Assembly: GCA_039654915.1 (NCBI GenBank)
Contig: CM077594.1
Span: forward strand, 106,344,893 to 106,408,892
DNA length: 64,000 bases
Direction: 5' to 3'
Origin: Aquilaria yunnanensis
Taxonomy: Eukaryota; Streptophyta; Magnoliopsida; Malvales; Thymelaeaceae
How positions within the stretch are numbered: the stretch's first letter is position 1; every line of letters starts with the position of its first letter. Position numbers and translations under genes: made by a program. The notes beneath the pieces are model-generated. The model had not been told where the DNA came from and did not search any database. It saw only the letters and a program-made list of their open reading frames with translations. This document shows positions 1-9,782 of this stretch, piece by piece.

Positions 1-463
1 TTCGAGTGAAGTTTAGGGGTGAGAAAAAGATGGAAGCTTGGGGCAAGTGAAGGACATGAAAGGAAAGGGACGGGACCAAACCAAACAAACAACAAGTGTA
101 GATGAGATTTAGATTCCTTTTGTCATCAATGGTATTGCTTTGCTATTGCTCGCTCACCCTCCTGTGTTCTCTACCTCCTTTTGGTCTGCTAACTTTCGGT
201 GTAATTCTACGTTGCCAGTCGCACGGACTCATCTCATGTTGTGGGGCTACTTTGATCATGAAGGTGCCACATCAGCAATCTGCCACGTGGACCACTCGTC
301 TCGGGCAACTGAGGAACATAGAAATTCAAATTTAATCGATGGCCCAAGTGAAAGAAAATCTTGTAATTAAGTGTAGCAAGGCTAGACACGACTGAAAGGA
401 ACAACAAATGGTCAATTGGATTTTGAACTGTTGATTAAAACGAAAAAACTTGTGTGTACCAGG
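1..463. other. intergenic DNA, no gene seen
   Basis: Two overlapping short reading frames near 102-370 lack any recognisable motif and are in frames with no splice context. No repeat terminus was found before 464. Confidence 0.5.
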
Positions 464-643
464 CAGTGGCTGACCTAGGTTTTTAATAAAAGAGGAGCCC
501 AAAATTTTTTTATCATAATCTATAATCTTTATAAGAAAATTTGATCCAAGTTTAAAAAGAGACCAAAATATATTTATTTTTAAATTTTTTTAAAAATATT
601 TTAATGGGAGCCGGCCCTAGTAGCCCCCCTCAGCTCCACCTTG
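464..643. mobile_element. hAT (Tip100-like) MITE
   Basis: A 180-bp element whose left end reads CAGTGGCTGACCTAGG and whose right end, reverse-complemented, reads CAAGGTGGAGCTGAGG. Both are variants of the CAGTGGCGGAGCC terminus shared by the other hAT elements in the window. Flanks GTACCAGG (456-463) and GTGCCAGA (644-651) agree at 6 of 8 positions, consistent with an old 8-bp hAT target duplication. It has no coding capacity. Confidence 0.6.
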
Positions 644-1796
644 GTGCCAGATATTGTCATATGCCTATAAATGTTTTGATAGTTATAAAAGTTTTGTCAA
701 TTCTAGTTCTAGATGGCTTTTTGGTTATATATACCTTATACGCTTTGATAGTTGTAAAAGTAGCTGAGGGAGGGCTGATCTAAGTTGCTGCTCTCGCCTT
801 CGTGCTCCTATTTTTTGCCCTCAACTGCCACTCTCGCTCTCAAATTTATAATTTTTAATTTACTTAAATTTTAAAAAATGATATTTTTTTGCTCTCGTTT
901 TCACTTTCTTCTCTTGCTTTTAAAATGCTTTATGCAACTTAGGGGCTGATTGGACAAGGATATTTTTTTTTTTATTTTTTTTCCTTCTCTTCCCCTTCAT
1001 TCTCTCTTTTTCTGTTTTCTTCTTCTTTTTTTTCTTTTTTTCAGTTGAGTAAGTCTCTCATGCATTTGGTTAATATTATGTGTCATCCCTGAAAATTTTA
1101 AGATTTCTTATTTTGGTCCAATATGGAATAGTACTTATTTTTTACTGAGCGAAGTTGAGCAAGGGGCAAATTGGTTCGTGTGCTTTTTATGGGGGGAGGG
1201 CGTTACGTGATCTGGGGTTTGAATATTAACGCTCCTCATCTATATTTTTTTGTATTTTCTTTTTTTCGTTCTTTTCGATTTTCATTTGTTGGTTCGAATA
1301 TTAACACCTCCTCATCCAGATTTTTTGTATTTTCATTTTTTTAATCCTTTTTCATTTGTTTTTTTTTACTACTGCTTTAAATGTTTTTCTTGCACTTCTG
1401 TTGAAGATTTTTTTTTTTTCATTTTTTAAAAGTTTTTTTTCCATATTTTTATATTATTTCCAGTTTTATTGCTATTTCTTTTTTATAAATATTTTTTTCA
1501 ATTTCCATATGTTTGTTTGTTTCTATTCTTTTTCGTTCTTATATGTTCTTTTATGCATTATTATTATTATTATTTTTAAATTTGTTCTTCTTCAATTTTT
1601 ATATGTTCTTTTATTTATTATTGTTTATTCTTTTATAAATATGTTCTTTTTAGTTCTTATATGTTTTTTTATGAATTTTTGTTTGTTTTTTTAATTGCTA
1701 TATGTTCTTTTGTTTCTATTTCTAAATGTTATTTTATTTATTATTGTTTGTTCTTTTTTAAGTTCCAGTTGCTATATGTTCTTATAAAACTAAAGC
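644..1796. other. T-rich intergenic DNA
   Basis: Long polypyrimidine runs fill about 960-1060 and 1340-1790. A 112-codon frame at 1356-1694 is almost all Phe, Tyr, Leu and Ile, a by-product of the T-rich repeat, and is not a credible gene. Confidence 0.6.
1350..1790. repeat. degenerate TATATGTTCTTTT minisatellite
   Basis: Imperfect copies of TATATGTTCTTTT followed by TTATTATTGTTTGTTC recur about every 45-60 bp. The same motif, reverse-complemented, recurs at 5283-5650, so the two tracts form a widely spaced inverted pair. Confidence 0.6.
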
Positions 1797-1994
1797 CAGG
1801 GGCAGATCCAGAAAAAATTATCAGTGGGGGCAACAGATAATTCTTTTACAATATGTAACTATAAAATTTAAAACCAGTGGGGTCAAATTACAAATTTTAT
1901 TAAAAAGACAACACTAAATATGTAATTTTTCCAAAATTTCTAAAATTGAGTGGGGGCAATTGCCCCCTCTGGGTTAAACGTGGCTCCGCCACTG
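1797..1994. mobile_element. hAT (Tip100-like) MITE
   Basis: A 198-bp element starting CAGGGGCAGATCCAG and ending GTGGCTCCGCCACTG. Flanks ACTAAAGC (1789-1796) and GCTAAAGC (1995-2002) match at 7 of 8 positions, the 8-bp target duplication expected of hAT. The terminus resembles the CAGGGGCGGAG end of Tip100. It is non-coding. Confidence 0.8.
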
Positions 1995-2144
1995 GCTAAA
2001 GCTTATAAAGTAACAAATAAGAACCGATAAGAGAATAAATAAAATTGATAAAAAAATAAATAAGAATTTATAAAGGAACAGATTAAAACTATCTGTTCTT
2101 TTATTTTCTATATGTTTTTTATAAGCATGTATTTGTTTTTTTAA

Positions 2145-3535
2145 GGGAAAATTACCAAGACCTCCCTCTGAGATATACCTTAACTCACACTTGTGTCCTC
2201 TCTATTTTAAATACTTACACTTACCCCTGAAAATTTAACTCCATTAATCACCATTAAGGTAAAAAAGAGAAAATGACTACTTTTGTTCTCCTAATTTTCT
2301 TCCCTAAAATTTTTGCCCAACCAACTTGTATATCTAACAATCTTTCCAATTCAAATCTCATAACTTCACTCTCTAGTCTACTTCATCTCTCTCTAATTAG
2401 GGGACATAGCAGATAGCGATGAAGGCCATGATGAAAAGAGCGTAAGCGGTTAAGAGGCGGAGCTGCCATTACTGGCCAAGAAAGCAGAAGCGGCCAAGAG
2501 ACGGTAGTAAAGAAAAGGGCGAACGATTGGTGAAGACGAGCTTGACCGTTGGCAGAATGATTGATGAAATTCGACTCCGATGTCCCTACGGCGTTGGAGA
2601 AATTAGAGAGACAACTAGTCCTTCCAGCGGCGCGTGGATGAGTAAGGTTAGGAATAGAAGATCAATCGGTTGAGGAGGTGAGTGATTAGGTCAGAAGCTA
2701 ATTCGAAGGATTTGGACCTTGAATGATTCGAAGATCAATCGAACCTTGAAAAAAAGCCCCATCCGTTGCTGACGCTAAGTCAGACAAATCCCTCAACTTG
2801 GAGTCGAACTTGGCCTTTTTCTAAATCTGGCTATAGGGCTTGGCCAAACAAGAACATAATACCCACTCGGCCGATGGATCTGGGTAGAGGCACGGACGTC
2901 GCACTTCCGCAGAAGTTTCCGACTAGTGTGGCGGTGCAGATGAGTGTGGCGAGAACCGCGATGACGGGGGTTGATGGCCAAGAGAACGGATGGGTCGTGG
3001 CTGGGAATCCAAGGCGATTCCGAATCGGGGTCCGATTTAAGGCTAGGAATTTAATGGCCAATTTGTTTCCTTGTCGGTTTGCTCCATTTGATTCTCAATC
3101 AAGTGACAGTTAGATTTGTTGTTAGATTCTCGAGTTCTTGGATTGATTCTTAGGTTCTTGGACTCGAATAGTAACCATTGTTTTCTATTTGGGTTTTCTG
3201 GAGGATTGAATAGAGAAGAAACACAAAGCCTAATTTATGGATTTTTGGGTATTCATTCATTCTGGTGAGAAAACCTAATCTTAATTATTAGTTATTGTTC
3301 TTTTAATCTATTGGATTTCATTTTTTGTTTGTAGGTTTTGTTTTTCCTAAGTTAGGGGTAAAATATCTATGGTGGAAGGCTAAGAGGGGAAAGTCAGGTA
3401 TTTTCCCTTTTATATGGAAAAGATGAATAACGATGTTAACTTTTTAATGGGGCAAATGTAGGTATTTGAAACATAGAGGACACAAGTGTGGGTTAGATTA
3501 TACCTTAGGAGGGAATCTTGGTAATTTTCTCCCTT
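2145..3535. mobile_element. Mutator-like element with captured DNA (Pack-MULE-like)
   Basis: The left end GGGAAAATTACCAAGACCTC is mirrored at the right end. The terminal inverted repeats run for about 80 bp and share the block CACACTTGTGTCCTCT. A 9-bp duplication is plausible (TTTTTTTAA against ATTTTTTAA) but lies in a T-rich tract, so the exact edges are uncertain. The interior from about 2395 to 3110 is far richer in GC than its surroundings and carries coding-like frames, as in elements that have picked up gene fragments. No transposase was seen. Confidence 0.65.
2831..3094 (-). pseudogene. captured gene fragment, unrecognised
   Basis: An open - strand frame of roughly 85 codons lies inside the Mutator-like element. 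It holds a polar N-terminal part, then a hydrophobic stretch (TPVIAVLATLICTATLVGNF) that would make one membrane span, then a short basic tail. It has no ATG in a good context. The complementary strand is also open (2766-3113). Composition is unlike the AT-rich element ends. I do not recognise the family; it is most likely a fragment of a membrane or secreted protein gene picked up by the transposon. Confidence 0.35.
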
Positions 3536-3743
3536 ATTTTTTAAAGGAACTAGATTTTTTTTTTACAAATATCTATTTGTTTCTTTTAGAAAAAAACACA
3601 ATATTAAAAATAAAGAATGGAATAAAAAATTAAAAAAAGAAGCAAATCTGAAAAAAAGAAAAAATGCGTCAGCCAAGAAAAGATTAAAAAAGAAAAGAAA
3701 AGAAGTAAGAAAGAAACATAAAAAGAAAAAAAAAATAGAAAAA

Positions 3744-4045
3744 GGGTAAATGTCATAACTCATCTCTAAACTATATCATATATTGCTTAATCGTCCTGAA
3801 ATTATCAAGTATTGCACCAATCGTCCTTAAAGTATTTAATTGTTATTATCTCGTCCTGTCGTCCACCACATCATTAAGAATAGATGAAAAAGTAGTGCCA
3901 TATTGCAGTCACGTCATTTTTTCATCTATTCTTAATGGCTGTAATAGACAACAAGATAATTAAGTAACATTGAATATAATTTAGGGATCGTTAAGCAATA
4001 TCTTATAGTTTCAGGATGATTAAATAACATTGAAGATTATACTTA
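3744..4045. mobile_element. fold-back MITE, Mutator-type
   Basis: A 302-bp element in which the left half is the inverted copy of the right half. The arms share TAAGAATAGATGAAAAA and meet near 3900, with only a short spacer. Flanks TAGAAAAAG (3735-3743) and TAGAAAAAA (4046-4054) match at 8 of 9, the length typical of Mutator-like elements. It is non-coding. Confidence 0.65.
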
Positions 4046-4122
4046 TAGAAAAAATTGAAATGTGAAAAAAAGCTAGAAAGGGAAAAAAAATGCAGGAAGT
4101 AAAAGAGAAACAATAAGAAAGA

Positions 4123-4545
4123 GGGAAAATTACAAACCCCATGTGGTTTGCTCTAACTTACACTTTACCCCCTATTTGATTTATAGTGTCCAATAATAAC
4201 TTCTGAGACCCTAATTTAAACAACCTAATAATACTGTTTCAGTAATTTTAAGATTTTTTATATTTTTTTCACAGTGAACTGATATTTAAAAAATACTAAT
4301 ATGTATTTATAAGGAGAAATGTACATATACAGAAAGAAAAAACTGATAATTTAAAATATTTATTAACTATAAAAAATATTAAAGAGATTAAAATTATTAA
4401 AAAATAACTATCGTATAGTTTAAATATAGCGTTAGAAATTATTATCAAATAATATAAAAAATATAAGAGGCAAAGTATAAATTTCTAAAAATACAGGGGC
4501 CAAATTGTAAGTTGAGCATATCTCAGGGGTAATTGTATGTTTCCC
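4123..4545. mobile_element. MITE family A, copy 1 (Mutator-type)
   Basis: Begins GGGAAAATTACAAACCCC and ends with an imperfect inverse around TGTATGTTTCCC. Flanks TAAGAAAGA and CGAGAAAGA agree at 7 of 9. The interior is shared, in the same orientation, with the elements at 9327 and 27353, including an ACTTCTGA...CCTAATTTA block and a TTTAAAATNTNTATTAA block. Confidence 0.7.
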
Positions 4546-4756
4546 CGAGAAAGAAGGAATAAAAGGACAGGGTAAAACGGAACAAAACGAAACATGGCCC
4601 AAAAAAAAAAAAAAGCAAAAAAGGAAGAGAGAAAGATGAGTCAGGAAATATGACTATTCTATATGAGACAACAAAACAAAATGTTGATCAGATATTCAGA
4701 TTCGAACTTGCGCCCCCATTCCAGCCAGTTGTTCGACCATTCCACCTTACATATTA

Positions 4757-4992
4757 CTTCCGCCCTCCCAAAATCTTTGCTCAATTTATTTTCAGCAATT
4801 AATGTATAATTTTTTATTTTTAATATTTTAATATATAAATAAAAATTTTTTGTATATAAATAATAAATCAAGACATATAATTTTTAAATATATTTTTTTT
4901 TTGATTTTTTGTAACAAATAATAATATAAAAAAAAATCAAATCAAAATACAATCAAAAGTCAAATAGAGCAAAGATTTCAGAACGGAAGGAG
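4757..4992. mobile_element. Stowaway-type MITE (Tc1/mariner)
   Basis: A 236-bp AT-rich element. Its left end CTTCCGCCCTCCCAAAATCT and its right end are imperfect inverse copies (right end inverse CTCCTTCCGTTCTGAAATCT). It is flanked by TA on both sides, the Stowaway target duplication. An AAATCTTTGCTC block is mirrored inside each end. Confidence 0.75.
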
Positions 4993-5282
4993 TACTATAT
5001 AAGTATCTTTACTTGTCCAGCGCATTGGTGATGGTGAGCCCAACGCATGTAAGATTTATGCTTTTCAGTTTATGTATTTTTTTCATATTTAACCTTAACT
5101 TGATTTTTTTAATTCTTTTCCTTTTTTTTCAATTTCCCTTTTTTTTTTCCTTCTCTTTTCAATCATTTCTTTTCGTTCTTCTTCTCCTTTTTTTTTTTTT
5201 CCATCTTATGTTTTGTGGTTAACTTTCTTGTTTTGTTCCACTTTCTTCCTTTCATTTTCTTTTTCAAAAATTTCAACTAATA

Positions 5283-5650
5283 AAAAAATAAACTATATGT
5301 AAAAGAACATATAGAAACAGAAAAAGAACATATATAAATATGAAAAATGACATATTTATAAAAAAGCAAACAGTAATGTATAAAAAGAATATATAGAAAC
5401 TGGAAAAAGATAGAAACCAAAAAAACATATAAGAATTGAAAATGAACAAATTTATAAAAAAATAAATATTAATATGTAAAAGAATATATAGAAATTGAAA
5501 AAGAATATAAATAAAAGAGTATTAAAGCCAGTATTAGAAAGATGAGAACGACCAAACATTAATGAGAACATATATAAACTCAAAAAAAATAAATAGTAAC
5601 ACATAAAAGAACAAAAGTATTTATAAAATAATATATCTAATAAAAAAACA
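5283..5650. repeat. degenerate AAAAGAACATATA minisatellite
   Basis: Repeated AAAAGAACATATAGAAAC-like units, the reverse complement of the tract at 1350-1790. It is AT-rich and non-coding. A second purine-rich stretch at 3590-3740 may be a further fragment. Confidence 0.55.
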
Positions 5651-6139
5651 CATACAAACTAATAAAAAAAACACCTAGTGCACTCTATGTAATTAGTGTA
5701 CACAAGACTTACTATGATTAAAAATGCCAACTTTAATACCCAAGTTTATCTATACTACACCTACACATACTTGCCAATTTATAGTAAAATAATATACTCG
5801 ATAGGCCTAAAGACCCAAAATAACCCCGTACTATAGTGACTCGGACATTTGGTTCCGGAACACTTTAAGAGTATAAATAGAGTCTTAAACTATGATGACC
5901 AGAACATTTTTCACATTTGACTCAGCAACTTAGATATTTTCCATCAGTTATGTAATGAAAATGTATTTGAATGCATAGAATTTAGGCCACTAATTGTACA
6001 AATCAATAATTTTGAGACTTAAATTGTAACATAATCATCTAAGTTTTTTTATTTCAATCATTTACACCCAAGACTTTGACTCTCACTACGCTTGCAAATA
6101 TTTGATTTCAATGTTTAGAAGGTGGGGCAAGGGGGATGT
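5651..6139. other. intergenic DNA
   Basis: AT-rich with no gene seen. The stretch 5810-6000 has the style of a degraded MITE (evenly spaced ACTATAGTGACTCGGACATTT-like words) but no clean inverted ends were found. Confidence 0.4.
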
Positions 6140-7170
6140 TGTTACGGCCCTTCTAGTGGGAGGTAAGGACTTTAGAATTTAGTGTAGAAGTTTAATTTAA
6201 GTTTGCCTAGCAAGAATTAAGAAGTTTGCCAAAGTTCACTAAGTTCCGACAAGAATAAAGCTCTGAACTAAGTTCAGGGGCAAAATGGTAATTTTGCACC
6301 CTGAGTGGCCGGGACGAGTCCCGAGTGTTTTAAAATGAATTTTTAGAACTTAACTTTTAACCTTAACTCAAACTCAACAAATAGACAAGAATTTAATCAA
6401 GAACTGTTAAGTTACAAAGATGGGGGACCTAATTGCACTTAACTTGAAACCTTGGTGGTTTGAGGGATTAAGTGGAGTTTAAGAAGAGGGAAGAAGGGTT
6501 TGGAGCTGCATAACCCGTTTTCCAGCTTCTCAACTCCATTTCTCTCTCAAATTAAGCTTGGAATCAAAAGCTTTTGGTGCCAAAAGGTGCAATTAAGGGT
6601 GTATAAGCTTGGAGAAGTGATTTTCAAGCTTAAATCCATGTTTTTGAAGCTTGGAGAGGCGTTTTTCTCCATCCCCTGTTTTTGAACGAGGTATGATTTA
6701 TGTTCTTGATTGAATTCATGTTATTTGGTTGATTGGAAGCTTGGGTTTTGGTTGAAAGATGTGTTTTTGATGTTTTAGGGCTTTGTTTTGGTATGGTTTT
6801 GTGTAGAACTTTGGAAGCTTGTTTGGAAGAGGAAGGGTTCGAATTCTTGCTTGTTCTTGGTGTTAAGGTAAGGGAGAAAGTGTTTTTAAGTTGTTGGATT
6901 GCTTTTGGATTGAAATGGATTGAGAAAGTTGAGTAATTTTTGGGTATGGTGTGAAGAAACGTTTTGGGAATTATGATGGACTAGCTATGTTCGAAGGATT
7001 GGTTTGATGTTTCTAATGCATCATAGTTTAGCTTTGATAGTTGGTTTTGTTCCTTGCAACATGTACTTCATGTGTATGAAATTTGGTAACTTTTGATGCA
7101 TGTTTGCTATATGTATTTGGTTGCCAAAGTTCATAGCAGCAAACGGCCAAATTCTGCATTTCTGCAGAAT

Positions 7171-7296
7171 TGGCGACGCGGCGCCAATTGACCCGAAAAC
7201 TGGCGATGCGTCGCCAATTCAATTTTATGTCACAGAACGTTTGTTCGTTGGCGACGCGTCGCCAATTCCTTTTTGCCTTTGGCGACGCGGCGCCAA
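7171..7296. repeat. four GC-rich palindromes in the LTR
   Basis: TGGCGACGCGGCGCCA-type palindromes occur at 7171-7186, 7201-7216, 7249-7264 and 7279-7294. Variants are GGCGATGCGTCGCC and GGCGACGCGTCGCC. They are the only CpG-dense part of the neighbourhood and probably belong to the LTR regulatory region. Confidence 0.75.
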
Positions 7297-7722
7297 CACA
7301 AGAAAATGGGGGGTTTGACTTTTTGCTGCGTTGACCCGACCGAGACTACGGAAGGTTCGGAACGTGCCTAAGGGTCCGAGGATCCCGATGGTACTCCGAG
7401 ACTTCCGAAAGTCCCACCGGAAGTATGAGTTTTCTTGAATTGTTTGAGGTAAGTAAGTTGCTTAGGCAACAAGTAAGGAAACAAATGTTGCAATTGAACT
7501 TAATTAGCTATCAATAACTTAGGTGAGAGGTTTAGAACCCTCGTCGGCCTAGCCGTGCCGGAGCCACGAGGCCACGAGGCGAAACCTTGTTCATCTAGTT
7601 TACATCAAAGAGGCCCTGCGGCCTAGTCTACAAGTCCCGTCATAAATTCCCCTGCATAACAATTAGGTGAGAGGTTCTATGTTTGAATGAGGCTTGCTAA
7701 GGTTCGCCCTTGAGCCATATGA

Positions 7723-7822
7723 TAGGTTGCTAAGTGATAGCGCTTGGCCTATATGTCAGGTTGCTAAGTGATTGCGCTTGGCCTGTATATATGTCAGGTT
7801 GCTAAGTGATTGCGCTTGGCCT
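7723..7822. repeat. three tandem ~36-bp units in the LTR
   Basis: The phrase AGGTTGCTAAGTGATTGCGC followed by TTGGCCT occurs at 7723, 7758 and 7796. The units are nearly identical and lie just upstream of the putative LTR TATA box, a common position for enhancer-like repeats in LTRs. Confidence 0.8.
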
Positions 7823-8731
7823 GATACAGAGGACTACTTGAGGAGAGGTCTACCGACCTAGTATATATATATATGACTAGTACCCTCATGCTGTGTGAGC
7901 TCGCAGCCAGAGTCCTAGCTTTTTCTTGCAGGTACATCGAAGACCCTTACTGAGAATATTGAATTCTCACTCCCTGTTTGTTATGCAGAGTCTGGAGTAG
8001 CAGGACCGGATAATCGCTGAGGATTATCGCGGTAGTACCTTTTTGTCTGTAAAGGTACGGTAGTTGAGAAACTTTAAGTTTCTAGCTTGCTTAAGTGTTT
8101 AGTTGGTCTGTTGGTCAGGCTGTGGTACTAACTTGCTTCTTCCTTTGGCTGCAGAGCCTAGTAGCACTTGGCAGAGGACTTGTGAGACTCGCCACTGGGA
8201 CAGGAGTCCAAAGTGGGAGCTAGGGTAAAAGATCTCAGCAAAGTCTTGTATTTTGATACAGTACTTTATTTTGCCTCCAGTATTTATGTTATAAAGAGTC
8301 CTTGACTCAGGGGATTGTTCTCTGGGTGAGAGCATTAATTACTTATGTATAAATGCTTTCACGAGCGGTGTATGTGTAGTTAATCACTCAAAGGTTGATT
8401 TTGATATGCTTTGGCATTTTGTATTTATTTATATAGAATTTTACTTAGCCGGCTAAATGTCTAAATGATTAAATGTTTTATGGTTTTAATAAACCAAGTC
8501 AAAGCATAAGTGCATACATATTGCATTTCTAGGTTAATCAACTAGTAGCATTGGATTTAATCCACACACATAACCAGCTAGCCAATTACAATCCACCGTG
8601 AGACAAACGCTCACAGGGTATCCCGGGCAGGGGCACGGGGATCGTGTCAGATGTGATCCTGCTCGGCATGACTTAGCTGGCAAACCGGTAGGAAAGGGTT
8701 GAGGACAGGTTTCCATGAGGTTGATTGCATG

Positions 8732-8911
8732 CCGGTGATGATCGTCCTTCAGGGCTGCTACGCCGGCCGCAAGGTAGTGATAGCGAAGTTACTCGACAAT
8801 GTATCTTGTCGCGACTGCCCCTATGGCCATTGCTTGGTTGCTAGGCTGAAGAAGTACCTAGAGAAAGTTACCTAGAAGGACTTGGCCTAATAGATGGTGA
8901 AGAAGTATTTG
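8732..8911 (+). pseudogene. RPL27: ribosomal protein eL27 (RPL27) pseudogene fragment
   Basis: One + strand frame reads [20 protein letters not shown], then a divergent stretch, then [15 protein letters not shown]. This matches the eL27 N-terminal region, where the family has a VLQGRYAGRKAVIVK core and [15 protein letters not shown]. The frame is then broken by stops (one near 8872, then two adjacent ones) while the similarity to the K-D-S-A-K-K segment continues. eL27 is a component of the large cytosolic ribosomal subunit of about 135 residues; only about 60 codons survive here, with no intron seen, so it is a decayed and possibly retrotransposed copy. It starts about 80 bp after the solo LTR target duplication. 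Confidence 0.85.
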
Positions 8912-9326
8912 TTGGAAATTGTTTATTTTTATAGTTGTTTCGTAAATCATTTGTACTTTGTTCCATGTAGCGGCTCTTCAATACTTGTTTTGAATTTTGA
9001 TTTATACTTATTTGGATGAGAATCATGAGATGCGTCTGGCTTTGTTAGCTCTAATTTTAAAGCTTAACTACTCATTTTTTTTTTTGAAAAGAAGTAAACC
9101 ATACAAATTTTATATAACACAAATTAATTATTATGATTCTAATATTTTTTTAACTGACTTTTTAACTTTGCTAATCAAATTTTAAACGGGATTTAACTTT
9201 GCAGTGCTTTTTTTATTATTTTTTTTCTAGATAATTTACATATTTCTATTATATTAAAATAAAGTTAACAATTTTGGCTTTTAGAATTAATTTATAATTT
9301 ATATAACATACATTTTAAAAAAAATC
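8912..9326. other. AT-rich intergenic DNA
   Basis: No gene or clean repeat boundary was seen. The 62-codon frame at 8997-9185 is low in complexity. Confidence 0.5.
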
Positions 9327-9782
9327 AGGTTAATTACAATTTAACTCCCTGAGGTTTAGGTAAAACTATATTCTACCCCTCATATTTAAAAAAATATATA
9401 CTTTACCCCCTGTATTTTTAATGCAGTCTAACAACAACTTCTGAAATCTTAATTTAGACTGTACGGTTGTAATCTTCAAGTAATTTTAATTTGTATAATA
9501 CATGTTTTACAATTCATTGAATTTTAAAAAAATATTTGTTTAAAAAAAAGAAAGAAATACAGAAAGAAAAAAATGATAATTTAAAATGTCCATTAATTAT
9601 AAGAAAAAATACCATATAAATTGAAATTACTGGAAGATAGCTATCGTAATGTCTAAATTAAGATTTTAGAAGTTACTGTCAGACTGTAGTAAAATGGCAA
9701 GGGAGCAAGTATAAATTTCTAAAACAGGAGGGAATAAAGTGTAATTTTACTAAAATTTCATGGGGCAAATTATAATTATCCC
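9327..9782. mobile_element. MITE family A, copy 2 (Mutator-type)
   Basis: Same interior and orientation as the copies at 4123 and 27353, including the ACAACTTCTGAAATCTTAAT region and the TTTAAAATGTCCATTAAT region. The ends are GGTTAATTACAATTTAACTC and its imperfect inverse closing in ATTATAATTATCCC. The target duplication is unclear because both flanks are A-rich. Confidence 0.7.

Larger units (their letters stand above)
6140..8649. mobile_element. solo LTR, probably Ty3/gypsy
   Basis: A 2510-bp segment beginning TGTTACGGCCC and ending GATCGTGTCA, so it carries the TG...CA boundary with imperfect inverted ends. It is flanked by a perfect 5-bp duplication, GATGT (6135-6139 and 8650-8654). No polyprotein, primer-binding site or second LTR is present, so it is a solo LTR left by recombination. 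A TATATATATATA run at about 7861-7874 could be its core promoter. Assignment to gypsy rests on length and the TGTTACGGCC end, and is an inference. Confidence 0.72.

Noticed and set aside
1356..1694. 112-codon Phe/Tyr-rich frame that looks like a membrane protein
   Set aside because: Encoded by T-rich minisatellite; the apparent hydrophobicity is an effect of base composition.
3563..3763. 66-codon Phe-rich - strand frame
   Set aside because: Product of a purine-rich low-complexity tract.
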